Below the pieces are notes generated by a model that was not told where the DNA came from, did no database searches, and saw nothing but the letters and a program-made list of their open reading frames with translations. A DNA stretch of 15,154 nucleotides from JBIOJM01 sp044450785 (GTDB lineage: Bacteria > Planctomycetota > Planctomycetia > Isosphaerales > Isosphaeraceae), in the NCBI GenBank assembly GCA_044450785.1, contig JBIOJM010000252.1, positions 1-15,154 on the forward strand, read 5' to 3'. The position numbers and the translations under genes are program-made. Shown piece by piece: positions 8,032 to 14,906 of the stretch. Position 1 is the stretch's first letter, and each line of letters starts with the position of its first letter.

Positions 8032-8134
8032 CCGAGCAGCGATGGCGCCTTGATCCCGTCGCCGCGGGGGAACGACACCGCGGAGCACCTTGAACCTTGC
8101 CGGATTGTTTGGCGACGAGAGAGGAGCCCGAACC

Positions 8135-10669
8135 ATGCCGCACTGGCGATGGCGACCGACTGGCTTGGTGCCGGGCCTGGTGCTCGTCTCACTGGCCGCG
8201 GTTTGCTTCGGGCGGCTCGCCGCCCATCCTTCGGCCCTGATCGTTGACGGGCGGCGCCCCAGCATCGACCACGCAAATCCGGGTGAGCCGCGCCCGCCGG
8301 GCAATGACCTGACCTTCCTGTTCCTGCCTCACCACCTCTCGATCATCCGTGTCATCGCCGAGTTCGGCCACCTTCCTTTGTGGGACGCCCGCGGATTCGG
8401 CGGGCGGCCCATGGTGGGCAACCCGCAGAGCGGGATGTTCTATCCCCCTGTCTGGGCAGTCTGGTGGTCCGGCGCCCCCGCGGCGCTCGGTTGGTTGACG
8501 ATCGGGCATCTCCTCTGGGGTGGCCTCGGTGTGTACGTACTGATGCGTTCGGCCGGTACGTGCCGCTGGGCGGCGACAGTCGCCGCGGGGGCATACCAGG
8601 CGTCGCCGTTTCTGCTGGCCCACACGTTCGAGGGCCACTACCCGCATGTCTGGGCCGCCTGCTGGTATCCCTGGGCCTTCTGGGCTTACACGGAAGTGCG
8701 CTCCGCCCGGCTGCGCGGGCTGCTCGTGATGCCGATCGCGCTGGCGCTGACCTACTTGACTGGTCATCCCCAGGAGTGGCTCCTCTTGCTCCTGGCATTG
8801 TCGGTCTGGACCCTGAGCGACGCCCTGGCGGTTTGGCGTGCCCAAGGTCCGCGCCGCGCCCTGATCAAGCTCCTGGTCTGGATCGGCCTGGCGGCCTTTT
8901 CGATTGGACTCGCCGCCCTGGAAGTGGTGCCGGAACTCGCAGTCCGGCCGTGGCTGCTACGCAGCCACGAGCCTCTGGCCGCGGTCGAGATGCCGCGTCG
9001 ATACCACCTGCAAGCCCTGAATGGTTTCCAGTTGTTCAGCCCGGACGCCCTGGGTGATCCATCCACCTATTTCGGCGCCGACAATTACTGGGAAACTCTG
9101 TTCTCGCTCGGGCTCGCGCCGCTGGTCCTGGGCGTGATCGCGGCCCTGCGTCACCCCGACCGCGGGCTGGTGCGAGGCTGGCTTGCGCTTGCGGGCCTCG
9201 CGGTCTGGTTTGCCTGCGGACGCCACCTTGCTTTCTTTGCGATCGTCTATTCCCTGGTGCCCGGAATGAACTGCTTCCGCGTACCGGCGCGGTCGCTCTT
9301 CCTGGCCGCGCTCGGTGGAGCGGTCCTGTGTGGCCTGGGGGTCGAGACGCTGCGGATCCGGATGACCGGCCCCCTCGGCTGGCGCAGGTGTGCCCTGCGC
9401 TGCGCGGGGATCATGTTCCTGGTACTCCTAAGCTTGTTCTGGATCGCGCACGGCGTCGAATCCGGCGGTTCATCGCGCGCGTCCGAGGCGGCAAGGCGGG
9501 TCCTCGGCGATGGCTGTTTCTGGTTCACGTTGAGTGGAATGACGGCGCTCCTTTTCGTGGGTAGCCTACCCTTGTCCACTCGAAGGCCACGCCTGGCGAG
9601 CGGGCTCTTCGGTCTGCTGGCGCTGGTCGAGCTGGGCTGGCAAGGGTACGCGCACCTCCCGATCGGGCCGGCCGAGCGATTCCTCGGTGTCGATCGAACC
9701 GGCGACACGCTGCTCCGACTCCACAAGGACCCACCATGCACGGGTCCGCTCCGCATCAAGGCGCGCGATTCGTTCTTCGGCGATCTGCCCGCGGCCGCGC
9801 GGGGCATCGAAAAAACGAACGTCAACGACGTGTTCCAGCTCGATCATGCGGCGCGGCTCTACGAGACTCTGTACACTGTGGCGTCCCGGCCGAGGCGCCG
9901 CCGCGACGGGTCCATGGACAACGCCGTCGACGATTATCTCCGACAAGTCCGACAGACCGTATTCGACCGGATGAGCGTGTCGTTTCTGGTTTCCGACCGT
10001 GTTGAATCCGACCCGGGGTGGCCTGTGGCCGCGCGCGGGGATTGGCACGGGGCGCCCTTCGTCATCGAGCGCAACAGGACGGCGCTTCCGCGCGCGTACG
10101 TCGTCCCCTCGGCCGCGGTCACCCCGGAAGATGAGACCTCCGTCCTGGCCCACTTCCGCAAGACGGATCCCCGCATTTCCGTTCTGATGAGCGCTGATCC
10201 CCTGAGTGTGCTCCCGCCCGGCCCCCGGCAGCCATTCACGTCCGCGGCATGGGTCTCGACTGATCCCGATCACCCGCTCTTGCAGGTGAAGACCGAAGCC
10301 CCCGGCCTGCTGGTCGTCACCGATACGTGGCTGCCCGGCTGGACGGCCCGAGTGGACGGCGCCCTGACTCCGGTTCTTCGGGGAAACCATGCCCAGCAAG
10401 TGATCCCAGTCTATCGGCCGGGCCGCCACACGATCGCCCTCGACTACCAGCCTCCGGGATTCGCGCTCGGCTGCGCGATCACGGCTCTCTCGACCCTGGG
10501 CTGGGTGCTGATGTGGGGTCTCTGGATGTGGACCGGCCGAGCCGAGCAGCGACGCGCCTCCGCCCAGACACAGGCGAAGCGCGGGCCCATCCGGTGGCGG
10601 AGGGCCGATAGCCTGGAACTGGGTTGGGGCGCTGACAGGCCACTCGCGGGGGAGAGAGGTCAGGGGTGA
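8135..10669 (+). CDS. YfhO-family multi-spanning membrane protein (GT-C-like)
   Basis: The chosen ATG at 8135 has GAGGAG 8 bases upstream and leads straight into a membrane helix (LVPGLVLVSLAAVCFG). A TTG at 8090 in the same frame, with a weaker GGAG, would add 15 residues. The product is 844 aa. Residues 79-105 carry the family signature HLPLWDARGFGGRPMVGNPQSG followed by MFYPP. About ten hydrophobic segments fill residues 110-520, and a large extracytoplasmic part follows. Residues 727-773 (DTWLPGWTARVDG, then GNHAQQV and YRPGRHTIALDYQP) are the typical C-terminal beta module of YfhO proteins, followed by a last helix and a basic tail. YfhO-type proteins are linked to adding sugars to teichoic acids or other lipid-linked polymers in some bacteria; in planctomycetes the substrate is unknown. 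It is third in the cassette, 103 bases after the glycosyltransferase. Confidence 0.85.
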   Translation: MPHWRWRPTGLVPGLVLVSLAAVCFGRLAAHPSALIVDGRRPSIDHANPGEPRPPGNDLTFLFLPHHLSIIRVIAEFGHLPLWDARGFGGRPMVGNPQSGMFYPPVWAVWWSGAPAALGWLTIGHLLWGGLGVYVLMRSAGTCRWAATVAAGAYQASPFLLAHTFEGHYPHVWAACWYPWAFWAYTEVRSARLRGLLVMPIALALTYLTGHPQEWLLLLLALSVWTLSDALAVWRAQGPRRALIKLLVWIGLAAFSIGLAALEVVPELAVRPWLLRSHEPLAAVEMPRRYHLQALNGFQLFSPDALGDPSTYFGADNYWETLFSLGLAPLVLGVIAALRHPDRGLVRGWLALAGLAVWFACGRHLAFFAIVYSLVPGMNCFRVPARSLFLAALGGAVLCGLGVETLRIRMTGPLGWRRCALRCAGIMFLVLLSLFWIAHGVESGGSSRASEAARRVLGDGCFWFTLSGMTALLFVGSLPLSTRRPRLASGLFGLLALVELGWQGYAHLPIGPAERFLGVDRTGDTLLRLHKDPPCTGPLRIKARDSFFGDLPAAARGIEKTNVNDVFQLDHAARLYETLYTVASRPRRRRDGSMDNAVDDYLRQVRQTVFDRMSVSFLVSDRVESDPGWPVAARGDWHGAPFVIERNRTALPRAYVVPSAAVTPEDETSVLAHFRKTDPRISVLMSADPLSVLPPGPRQPFTSAAWVSTDPDHPLLQVKTEAPGLLVVTDTWLPGWTARVDGALTPVLRGNHAQQVIPVYRPGRHTIALDYQPPGFALGCAITALSTLGWVLMWGLWMWTGRAEQRRASAQTQAKRGPIRWRRADSLELGWGADRPLAGERGQG

Positions 10670-10769
10670 CGGGGAACCCCGGCGTGGTCGCAGTTTCGCC
10701 GGGCCAAACCTGATGGTAATCAGGGAGAACTCTCGATTCCGAGACTCCTCGCTGAACACCACCGGCCGG

Positions 10770-10913
10770 GCCCCCTCACCCGGCCTGCGGCCGACCTCTC
10801 CCCGGGGGGGCGAGGTGGTAAAGACGAAAGGCCCGCGACGTCCTGACCGTGCGTCGCAACGGAGTTAACCGGTCGCCCTCGCCCCTTTTGGGGAGAGGGA
10901 TGGGGTGAGGGGC
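10770..10913. repeat. CCCTCACCC / CTCTCCCC type inverted repeat
   Basis: The left arm reads CCCCCTCACCCGGCC at its start and ends GACCTCTCCCC near 10804. The right arm at 10891-10913 reads GGGAGAGGGATGGGGTGAGG and ends GGC. The two could fold into a long stem with a loop of about 87 bases. Repeats of this wording are common between genes in planctomycetes and other GC-rich bacteria. Confidence 0.6.
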
Positions 10914-10959
10914 AACGCCGTTAAGCATTCTTGGCGGGTGAAGAATCGGGAGCACGTGT

Positions 10960-11064
10960 AAATCCCCTATTTTTTCAGGGTTTGTTAACACACGGATCGC
11001 TGCCCAATCATCCCCCGTCGCCTACGCTGGGCAGAAATCTGCCAAAACCCCCTATTTTGTCGGG
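10960..11064 (+). repeat. Pair of direct repeats AAxCCCCTATTTTxTCxGG
   Basis: Copies are at 10960-10980 (AAATCCCCTATTTTTTCAGG) and 11044-11064 (AAAACCCCCTATTTTGTCGG), 84 bases apart. Each is followed within a few bases by a TTAAC (GTTAAC; CTTAAC). They are the most AT-rich islands of this region and lie inside the inner inverted arms. Confidence 0.55.
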
Positions 11065-11114
11065 AAAAAATGCTTAACGGCGTTGGGTGAGGGGGCGATC
11101 CGCCTGGTGATCGC

Positions 11115-11133
11115 GGTTTCGCTCCGCGAAACC
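11115..11133 (+). terminator. Compact hairpin between convergent genes (possible terminator)
   Basis: GGTTTCGC at 11115-11122 pairs perfectly with GCGAAACC at 11126-11133 over a three-base loop TCC. CCTGGT at 11103-11108 can also pair with ACCAGG at 11131-11136, giving an alternative stem. There is no T-run on either side, so an intrinsic terminator is only possible, not shown. The location between two convergent transcription units fits such a role. Confidence 0.3.
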
Positions 11134-11262
11134 AGGTGGTGTTCAGCGAGGTGTCCGAGGACTCCCAGTACCATTCGCAGGACCGGGTGCATGGTTCACC
11201 CCTCGGTTTGCATTCCACGTACCGTCGGAACAGTGTCAATCCGTCTCGGCGCCGGCATCCCC

Positions 11263-14016
11263 TCATTTCGGCTTCAGCACCAGTGTGATCTCCTCGGTCT
11301 TCCCCTCGGCGAGCGTGAGCTCGCGGTTGGCGGGCTTGAACCCATCGGCCTCCGCCATCACGCTGAACTCGATGTCGGGCTGGAGCTGGCTGGATCGGAA
11401 CCGGCCGTCCTCCTGCTTCTCGAATCGGACGTCCGACAGAACCCCTCCGGCGAGGATCGCTTTCCCCTCAGCCGGTTTCGCGTCTTGCTGAGTGTAATCC
11501 GCCCATACCTTGAGGCCCGAAACGGGCTTGTTGTCCTTCGTCTCGACCCTCACGATCACGATCGGGGCGTTGTAGTGGACGATCTCGATCCCCCGCACGT
11601 CGTGGTCAAGGGTTCCGAGCATGATCCTCCGGCTCCGGCTGAGCGGATCGCCCTTGGCCTCGCGCCAGCGGATCGCGTGGTGCTCGTTGGTGATCAGGCT
11701 GAGCTGGACGTTCTCCAGCCCGTGCGGGACCTGGGCGACGAACTTGCCACTCGGATCGACCTTGGCCTCGCCGAACCAGAAGCCACCGTCAATCTGGCCG
11801 AAGATGTGGCCCGCAAAACCCGTCGTGGGCTTGCCTTTGCCGTCGACCCATTGGGCCTCGATCACGACGTGGGGTGAGGCACGGATCTCGAGTGGCTCGG
11901 GTGTCTCCCCTTCCTTCAGCAAGACCTTGCGGGGCGTGAACACGGCCGGGAGCGGGCGCACTTTATGGCGCTCCGAGCTGTCGCGGGAGCGGTCTCCGGG
12001 CATGACTCGGTACTGGCCGGAAGGGAGCGGAGCCAGCGTGAACGAACCGTCGGCGCCGGTCACCGCCGTGCGGTTGATCGCGTCGGCCACGGCCAGCTCG
12101 TTGAGAATCTCCCGGGCTTCCTGGTCCCTGTCGCGCTCGGCGTTGACGAAGACTCCGGCGATCGGCTTGCCCTGCACGTCCAGCACGCGGCCCTTGAGCG
12201 AGACACCCGGCTTCAGCGTGAACCGGCCCAGGTCGCCCCGCTTTCCCTCGGGGACTCCGTGCAGCTCGCCTGCGAGGTGATCGGGCAAGATCCAGAAGAC
12301 GGCCAGGCCGGGGGTCGTCACGTTGACCTTGAAGTTGCCCGCCAGGTCGGTCTTCGCCTTGGAAAACGAGCCGTGCTCAAACGTCTCGCCGGCCTTCCGC
12401 TTGCCCGACAGCGAATAGGCCAGGATCGACACGCCTTTGGCCGGCGACCCATCGGGCAGCTCGACTCGCCCCGCGATCGGCTTGCCCGGCCGCAATTCAA
12501 TGTTCCCGAAGAACGGCCGCTCGCCCAGCTTCTCATTCTTGCGGATCATCGACAGCGCGTAGCCGAACCCCGCCTGCGTGGCGTAGTCGGGGTGTTCGAC
12601 ATCGAGCTCGATATACAGGTAGGGCGTGGCGACCTGCTCGGGAGGGATCGTGAAGGAGTAGGCCCCGTCCGCACCGGTGGTGTGCCGGGTCTCTTCGATG
12701 ATCGTGTTCTCATTGTCCCGCTTGAGGATCGAGCGCCGGACCACAACCGTGGCCCCCGCAATTGGCTTACCGGTGCCAATCTCCTTGACCTTGCCGGTGT
12801 AGTGCAGCGTCTCCATCTTCGGGGCCTCGACTTTGGGCTTCTCCTTGTCCTTCGGCTCGGCCAGGGCGGACTTTTCGTCCTTGGGCTTCTGCCCCTCTGC
12901 GGCTGGGGCTGCGTCGAGTCTCAGGCCCGAGGCGACGACCATCACGATGGCCGCCGACATCGCGGCGGCCAGACTCCAGAGTGTCCGGCAACGATGCTCC
13001 AGCGGCTCATGGTCCTGGACGAGCATGGCTACTCTCCGGTAGAGGTTCGAGCGCCGGTCGCTGACCCCCAGCGCCGGCAAGGCCAGAACGGTCCGACGCG
13101 ACCGCGCGAGCCGAACGAGGTACATCGCGTAGTCCTCCGCCGGCGCCAGCGCCGCGGCCCGGTCGTCGGCCAGGTAGTCTTGACAGAGCCTCAGTTGCCG
13201 CCGCAGCCACCAGAACAAGGGCTGATAGAACAGCACGAACCCGGCGAGGGCCGCGAAGTTCCAGGCGCGAGCGTCGCGGCGCTCGATGTGAGACCACTCG
13301 TGCGCCAGGCAGAATCGGAGCTCCTGGGAATCTCCCCCGGCGCAGAGCGCCCTTGGAAGTACGATCACCGGCCGGGCCCAGGTGTAGGTGAACGGCAGGT
13401 CGACCGTGTCACTCTCCAGCAGGAGAACCGCTCGCCCAGCCGGCCCCTTGAGATCGCGGAAGACCTCATGAATCTCGGGCGGGACCGGCCGCGCTAGACG
13501 AGCGACGCGCCAGAGCAGTATCTGACCGAGCAGCCACCAGGCAGCCAACCCAGCCGACACGGCGGCGTAAGCCGTGAGCGCGAAGGCATCCCAGGAGAGT
13601 GTGGCCAGCCGCGACGGCCAAGATCCGGCTCGTCGTCCTCCGTCGGCAACCTCCCGCGCGGGACGCTCAACGGGCTGACGCAACCCCTCGCGGCCGCCAT
13701 CGAGCGCGACCGGCCCTCGCGAGAGCTCCATCGACGCGTTCGGCGCGGCGGGCGTTGGAACCGACCGGATCTCACCCGAGGAGGGCGCCCCAGCCGGGGG
13801 AGTTGCCAGAACGAAACCTGTGGACCACTTCGGCGCGATGGGCAGCGTACCGAGCCATGGGACGGCGAACGCTCCCAGCAGCGTCAGAACGACGAGCCGG
13901 GCACGCCGCACGGGCTGGCGGCAAAACCGCGCCGCCAGACTCCCGATGGCCAACACGATCAATCCGCCGACCGCCGCGTGGGCCAGCCAGCGCCAGGTGA
14001 GGACGTACTCGTCCAT
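11263..14016 (-). CDS. M56-family (BlaR1-like) membrane metallopeptidase with carboxypeptidase-regulatory-like sensor array
   Basis: A 917-residue membrane protease is predicted, which on signal should inactivate the BlaI-type repressor encoded just upstream. The ATG at 14016 is chosen because GGAGG lies 9 bases upstream and it begins one base after the repressor stop; an in-frame start at 14070 would lie inside the repressor gene. Helices lie at about residues 10-30, 38-58, 145-168, 254-270 and 345-363. The zinc motif HEWSH is at residues 239-243 (H239, E240, H243) after PVIVLPRAL. The third-ligand region reads LRLCQDYLADDRAA (275-288), with Asp280 where Glu is usual. After a Lys/Glu-rich linker (375-400), residues 404-917 form four or five beta-sandwich repeats of the CarboxypepD_reg type (GKPIAGATVVV, GKPIAGRVELPDG, GKPIAGVFVNAE, DNKPVSGLKVWAD). 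There is no penicillin-binding domain, so the signal is probably not a beta-lactam. Confidence 0.88.
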   Translation of the reverse strand: MDEYVLTWRWLAHAAVGGLIVLAIGSLAARFCRQPVRRARLVVLTLLGAFAVPWLGTLPIAPKWSTGFVLATPPAGAPSSGEIRSVPTPAAPNASMELSRGPVALDGGREGLRQPVERPAREVADGGRRAGSWPSRLATLSWDAFALTAYAAVSAGLAAWWLLGQILLWRVARLARPVPPEIHEVFRDLKGPAGRAVLLLESDTVDLPFTYTWARPVIVLPRALCAGGDSQELRFCLAHEWSHIERRDARAWNFAALAGFVLFYQPLFWWLRRQLRLCQDYLADDRAAALAPAEDYAMYLVRLARSRRTVLALPALGVSDRRSNLYRRVAMLVQDHEPLEHRCRTLWSLAAAMSAAIVMVVASGLRLDAAPAAEGQKPKDEKSALAEPKDKEKPKVEAPKMETLHYTGKVKEIGTGKPIAGATVVVRRSILKRDNENTIIEETRHTTGADGAYSFTIPPEQVATPYLYIELDVEHPDYATQAGFGYALSMIRKNEKLGERPFFGNIELRPGKPIAGRVELPDGSPAKGVSILAYSLSGKRKAGETFEHGSFSKAKTDLAGNFKVNVTTPGLAVFWILPDHLAGELHGVPEGKRGDLGRFTLKPGVSLKGRVLDVQGKPIAGVFVNAERDRDQEAREILNELAVADAINRTAVTGADGSFTLAPLPSGQYRVMPGDRSRDSSERHKVRPLPAVFTPRKVLLKEGETPEPLEIRASPHVVIEAQWVDGKGKPTTGFAGHIFGQIDGGFWFGEAKVDPSGKFVAQVPHGLENVQLSLITNEHHAIRWREAKGDPLSRSRRIMLGTLDHDVRGIEIVHYNAPIVIVRVETKDNKPVSGLKVWADYTQQDAKPAEGKAILAGGVLSDVRFEKQEDGRFRSSQLQPDIEFSVMAEADGFKPANRELTLAEGKTEEITLVLKPK

Positions 14017-14017
14017 C

Positions 14018-14416
14018 TCATTTGCCCTCCGTCCTTCGGTTGTTCTGTGACGCGACGCGTTTCCGGGCAAGGGCGATCATTCGCTCCAGGCCCCGCAGCT
14101 CGTCCTCGGTTGCGTCCTTCGCCTGGAGCAGGCTGAGAACGGCCTGGTCGAGCGCGCCGTCGAACACCCGGTGCAAGAGCCGCGCCGTCACGCGGTCACG
14201 GATGTAAATCGGTTCATAGATAAAGATACGACCCTCGACCCGGTGGCGGATCAACCCCTTGTCTTCCATGATCCGCAGCACCGTCTGGACCGTGTTGAAC
14301 GCCAGCTCGCCCTCGGGACACATCCGCTCGTGGACCTCGCGCACGCTCCCGGAGCCCAACCCCCAGAGCGCCTTGAGCACGTCCAGTTCCCGCGGGCTCG
14401 GTTCGTTCTCGGCCAA
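14018..14416 (-). CDS. BlaI/MecI/CopY-family transcriptional repressor
   Basis: A 132-residue winged-helix repressor, expected to bind as a dimer to a palindromic operator and to be removed by proteolysis through the partner M56 protein. The start is TTG at 14416, with GGAGGT 4 bases upstream; no ATG fits the domain start. Residues 6-70 are the DNA-binding domain: PSPRELDVLKALWGLG, VREVHERM, then FNTVQTVLRIMEDKGLIRH as the recognition helix and EGRIFIYEP as the wing. Residues 75-120 are the dimerisation helices (VTARLLHRVFDGA, AVLSLLQ, TEDELRGLERMIALARK). Length and layout match the family. The next gene starts one base after its stop, so the two are translationally coupled. The palindrome at 14456-14474 is its likely operator, giving self-repression. 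Confidence 0.92.
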   Translation of the reverse strand: MAENEPSPRELDVLKALWGLGSGSVREVHERMCPEGELAFNTVQTVLRIMEDKGLIRHRVEGRIFIYEPIYIRDRVTARLLHRVFDGALDQAVLSLLQAKDATEDELRGLERMIALARKRVASQNNRRTEGK

Positions 14417-14455
14417 TTCTACCTCCCCACCCGGGCCGGGCCGTGAGGCCGACCG

Positions 14456-14474
14456 CCTAACTTATTAAGTTAGG
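14456..14474 (-). promoter_or_regulatory. Palindromic operator, likely BlaI-type box
   Basis: CCTAACTTA-T-TAAGTTAGG: two 9-base arms that are perfectly complementary around one central base, in otherwise GC-rich DNA. It lies 40 bases before the repressor start and covers the expected transcription start of the promoter at 14478-14506, so a bound repressor would block initiation. BlaI-family repressors are known to bind AT-rich palindromes next to their own promoters. Binding by this repressor is inferred. Confidence 0.7.
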
Positions 14475-14477
14475 TAA

Positions 14478-14506
14478 AGGATAGCGAGCAGACGATGGGC
14501 AGTCAA
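14478..14506 (-). promoter_or_regulatory. Sigma70-like promoter of the BlaI-M56 operon
   Basis: On the minus strand TTGACT (14506-14501) is followed by exactly 17 bases and then TATCCT (14483-14478). The expected start point, about 7 bases on, falls in the right arm of the palindrome at 14456-14474. Five of six match in the -35 box and four of six in the -10 box, with ideal spacing. Confidence 0.6.
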
Positions 14507-14560
14507 GGGATTGACCTGAGTTTTTCAGGAGCCGGGGTCAGCAGAGCGCCTTGAGTGGAT

Positions 14561-14738
14561 TATTAAGATGAATCTCAACTCGGGCCAGGCCTAGGCGGTC
14601 TTCGTCGACGACAAGGATTGGGCCGCACCGTCTCGCCTCGACGTCGTCGTCCGCGAAGGGAAACCGGTTGACGGAGTTGACTTCGAGCTCACGCGGGGCA
14701 CTATCATCCGCGGGGGGTGTGACCGCCGTTTGCTTTGA
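14561..14738 (+). pseudogene. Remnant of a carboxypeptidase-regulatory-like domain protein (M56-type C-terminal part)
   Basis: On the plus strand the frame from 14595 to the TGA at 14736-14738 reads AVFVDDKDWAAPSRLD, then VVVREGKPVDGVDFELTRG and TIIRG. In my knowledge of planctomycete proteins this is the wording of the regulatory-like beta domains that follow M56 peptidases (VVREGKPV-x-G-x-DFxL-x-xGTxxRG). Just upstream, another frame at 14567-14593 reads DESQLGPGL, which joins smoothly to AVFVDD if one G near 14594 is removed, so there is a +1 frameshift. A TAA precedes DES, and after IIRG the family motif GRVT is broken by another frameshift. The fragment has no start and no neighbour to complete it, so it is dead. 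It runs opposite to the intact M56 gene. Confidence 0.5.
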
Positions 14739-14885
14739 GCCAAATTCCCGACAACGACGGCTCGTCTTCGGGAGGGCGAGGCTGGGGTGATAAAAAGCTC
14801 GTGCTGACTGGACTGGAGCGGCGGTCGGGAGACGGGTGTTTTTGTTGCGCGCGATCGAAAGACGGCGCGGCCGAGCGATCCCTTT

Positions 14886-14906
14886 CCCCCCCTTGCGAAG
14901 GGGGGG
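14886..14906. repeat. C7-TT-GCG-AA-G7 hairpin repeat
   Basis: Seven C and TT at 14886-14894 pair with AA and seven G at 14898-14906 over a three-base loop GCG, followed by a G-rich tract to about 14922. The surrounding wording (CCCCCCTTGCGAAGGGGGG then CCAGGGGGTGGGGG) is that of a common dispersed intergenic repeat in GC-rich bacteria. No T-run follows, so a terminator role is not supported. Confidence 0.5.

Larger units (their letters stand above)
10747..11151. repeat. Long nested inverted repeat (possible MITE-like or composite intergenic element)
   Basis: Outer arms: CCTCGCTGAACACCACC at 10747-10763 is exactly complementary to 11135-11151 (17 bases). Second arms: GCCCCCTCACCC at 10770-10781 is exactly complementary to 11085-11096. 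Inner arms: CAACGCCGTTAAGCATT at 10913-10929 is exactly complementary to 11069-11085. The order of the arms is kept on both sides, but their spacing differs, so the two halves look like two diverged copies of one repeat family in opposite orientation rather than one perfect palindrome. No transposase frame lies inside. Confidence 0.65.
10670..11262. other. Convergent intergenic region made of nested inverted repeats
   Basis: This stretch separates the YfhO gene from the convergent M56 gene and has no supported gene. It contains three paired inverted sequences (10747-10763 with 11135-11151, 10770-10781 with 11085-11096, and 10913-10929 with 11069-11085), a CTCACCC...CTCTCCCC type arm pair (10770-10804 with 10891-10913), a direct repeat (10960-10980 and 11044-11064) and a compact hairpin at 11115-11133. 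Short open frames across it read like PHPIPLPKRGEG, a translation product typical of widespread intergenic repeats rather than of genes. Confidence 0.7.

Noticed and set aside
9566..10762. Minus-strand open frame (about 398 codons) opposite the YfhO gene
   Set aside because: It is an antisense shadow with low-complexity charged composition, and the YfhO C-terminal signature is on the plus strand.
11965..13497. Plus-strand open frame (about 510 codons) opposite the M56 gene
   Set aside because: It is antisense shadow of the M56 protein; the minus strand has the HEWSH motif, helices and regulatory-like domains.
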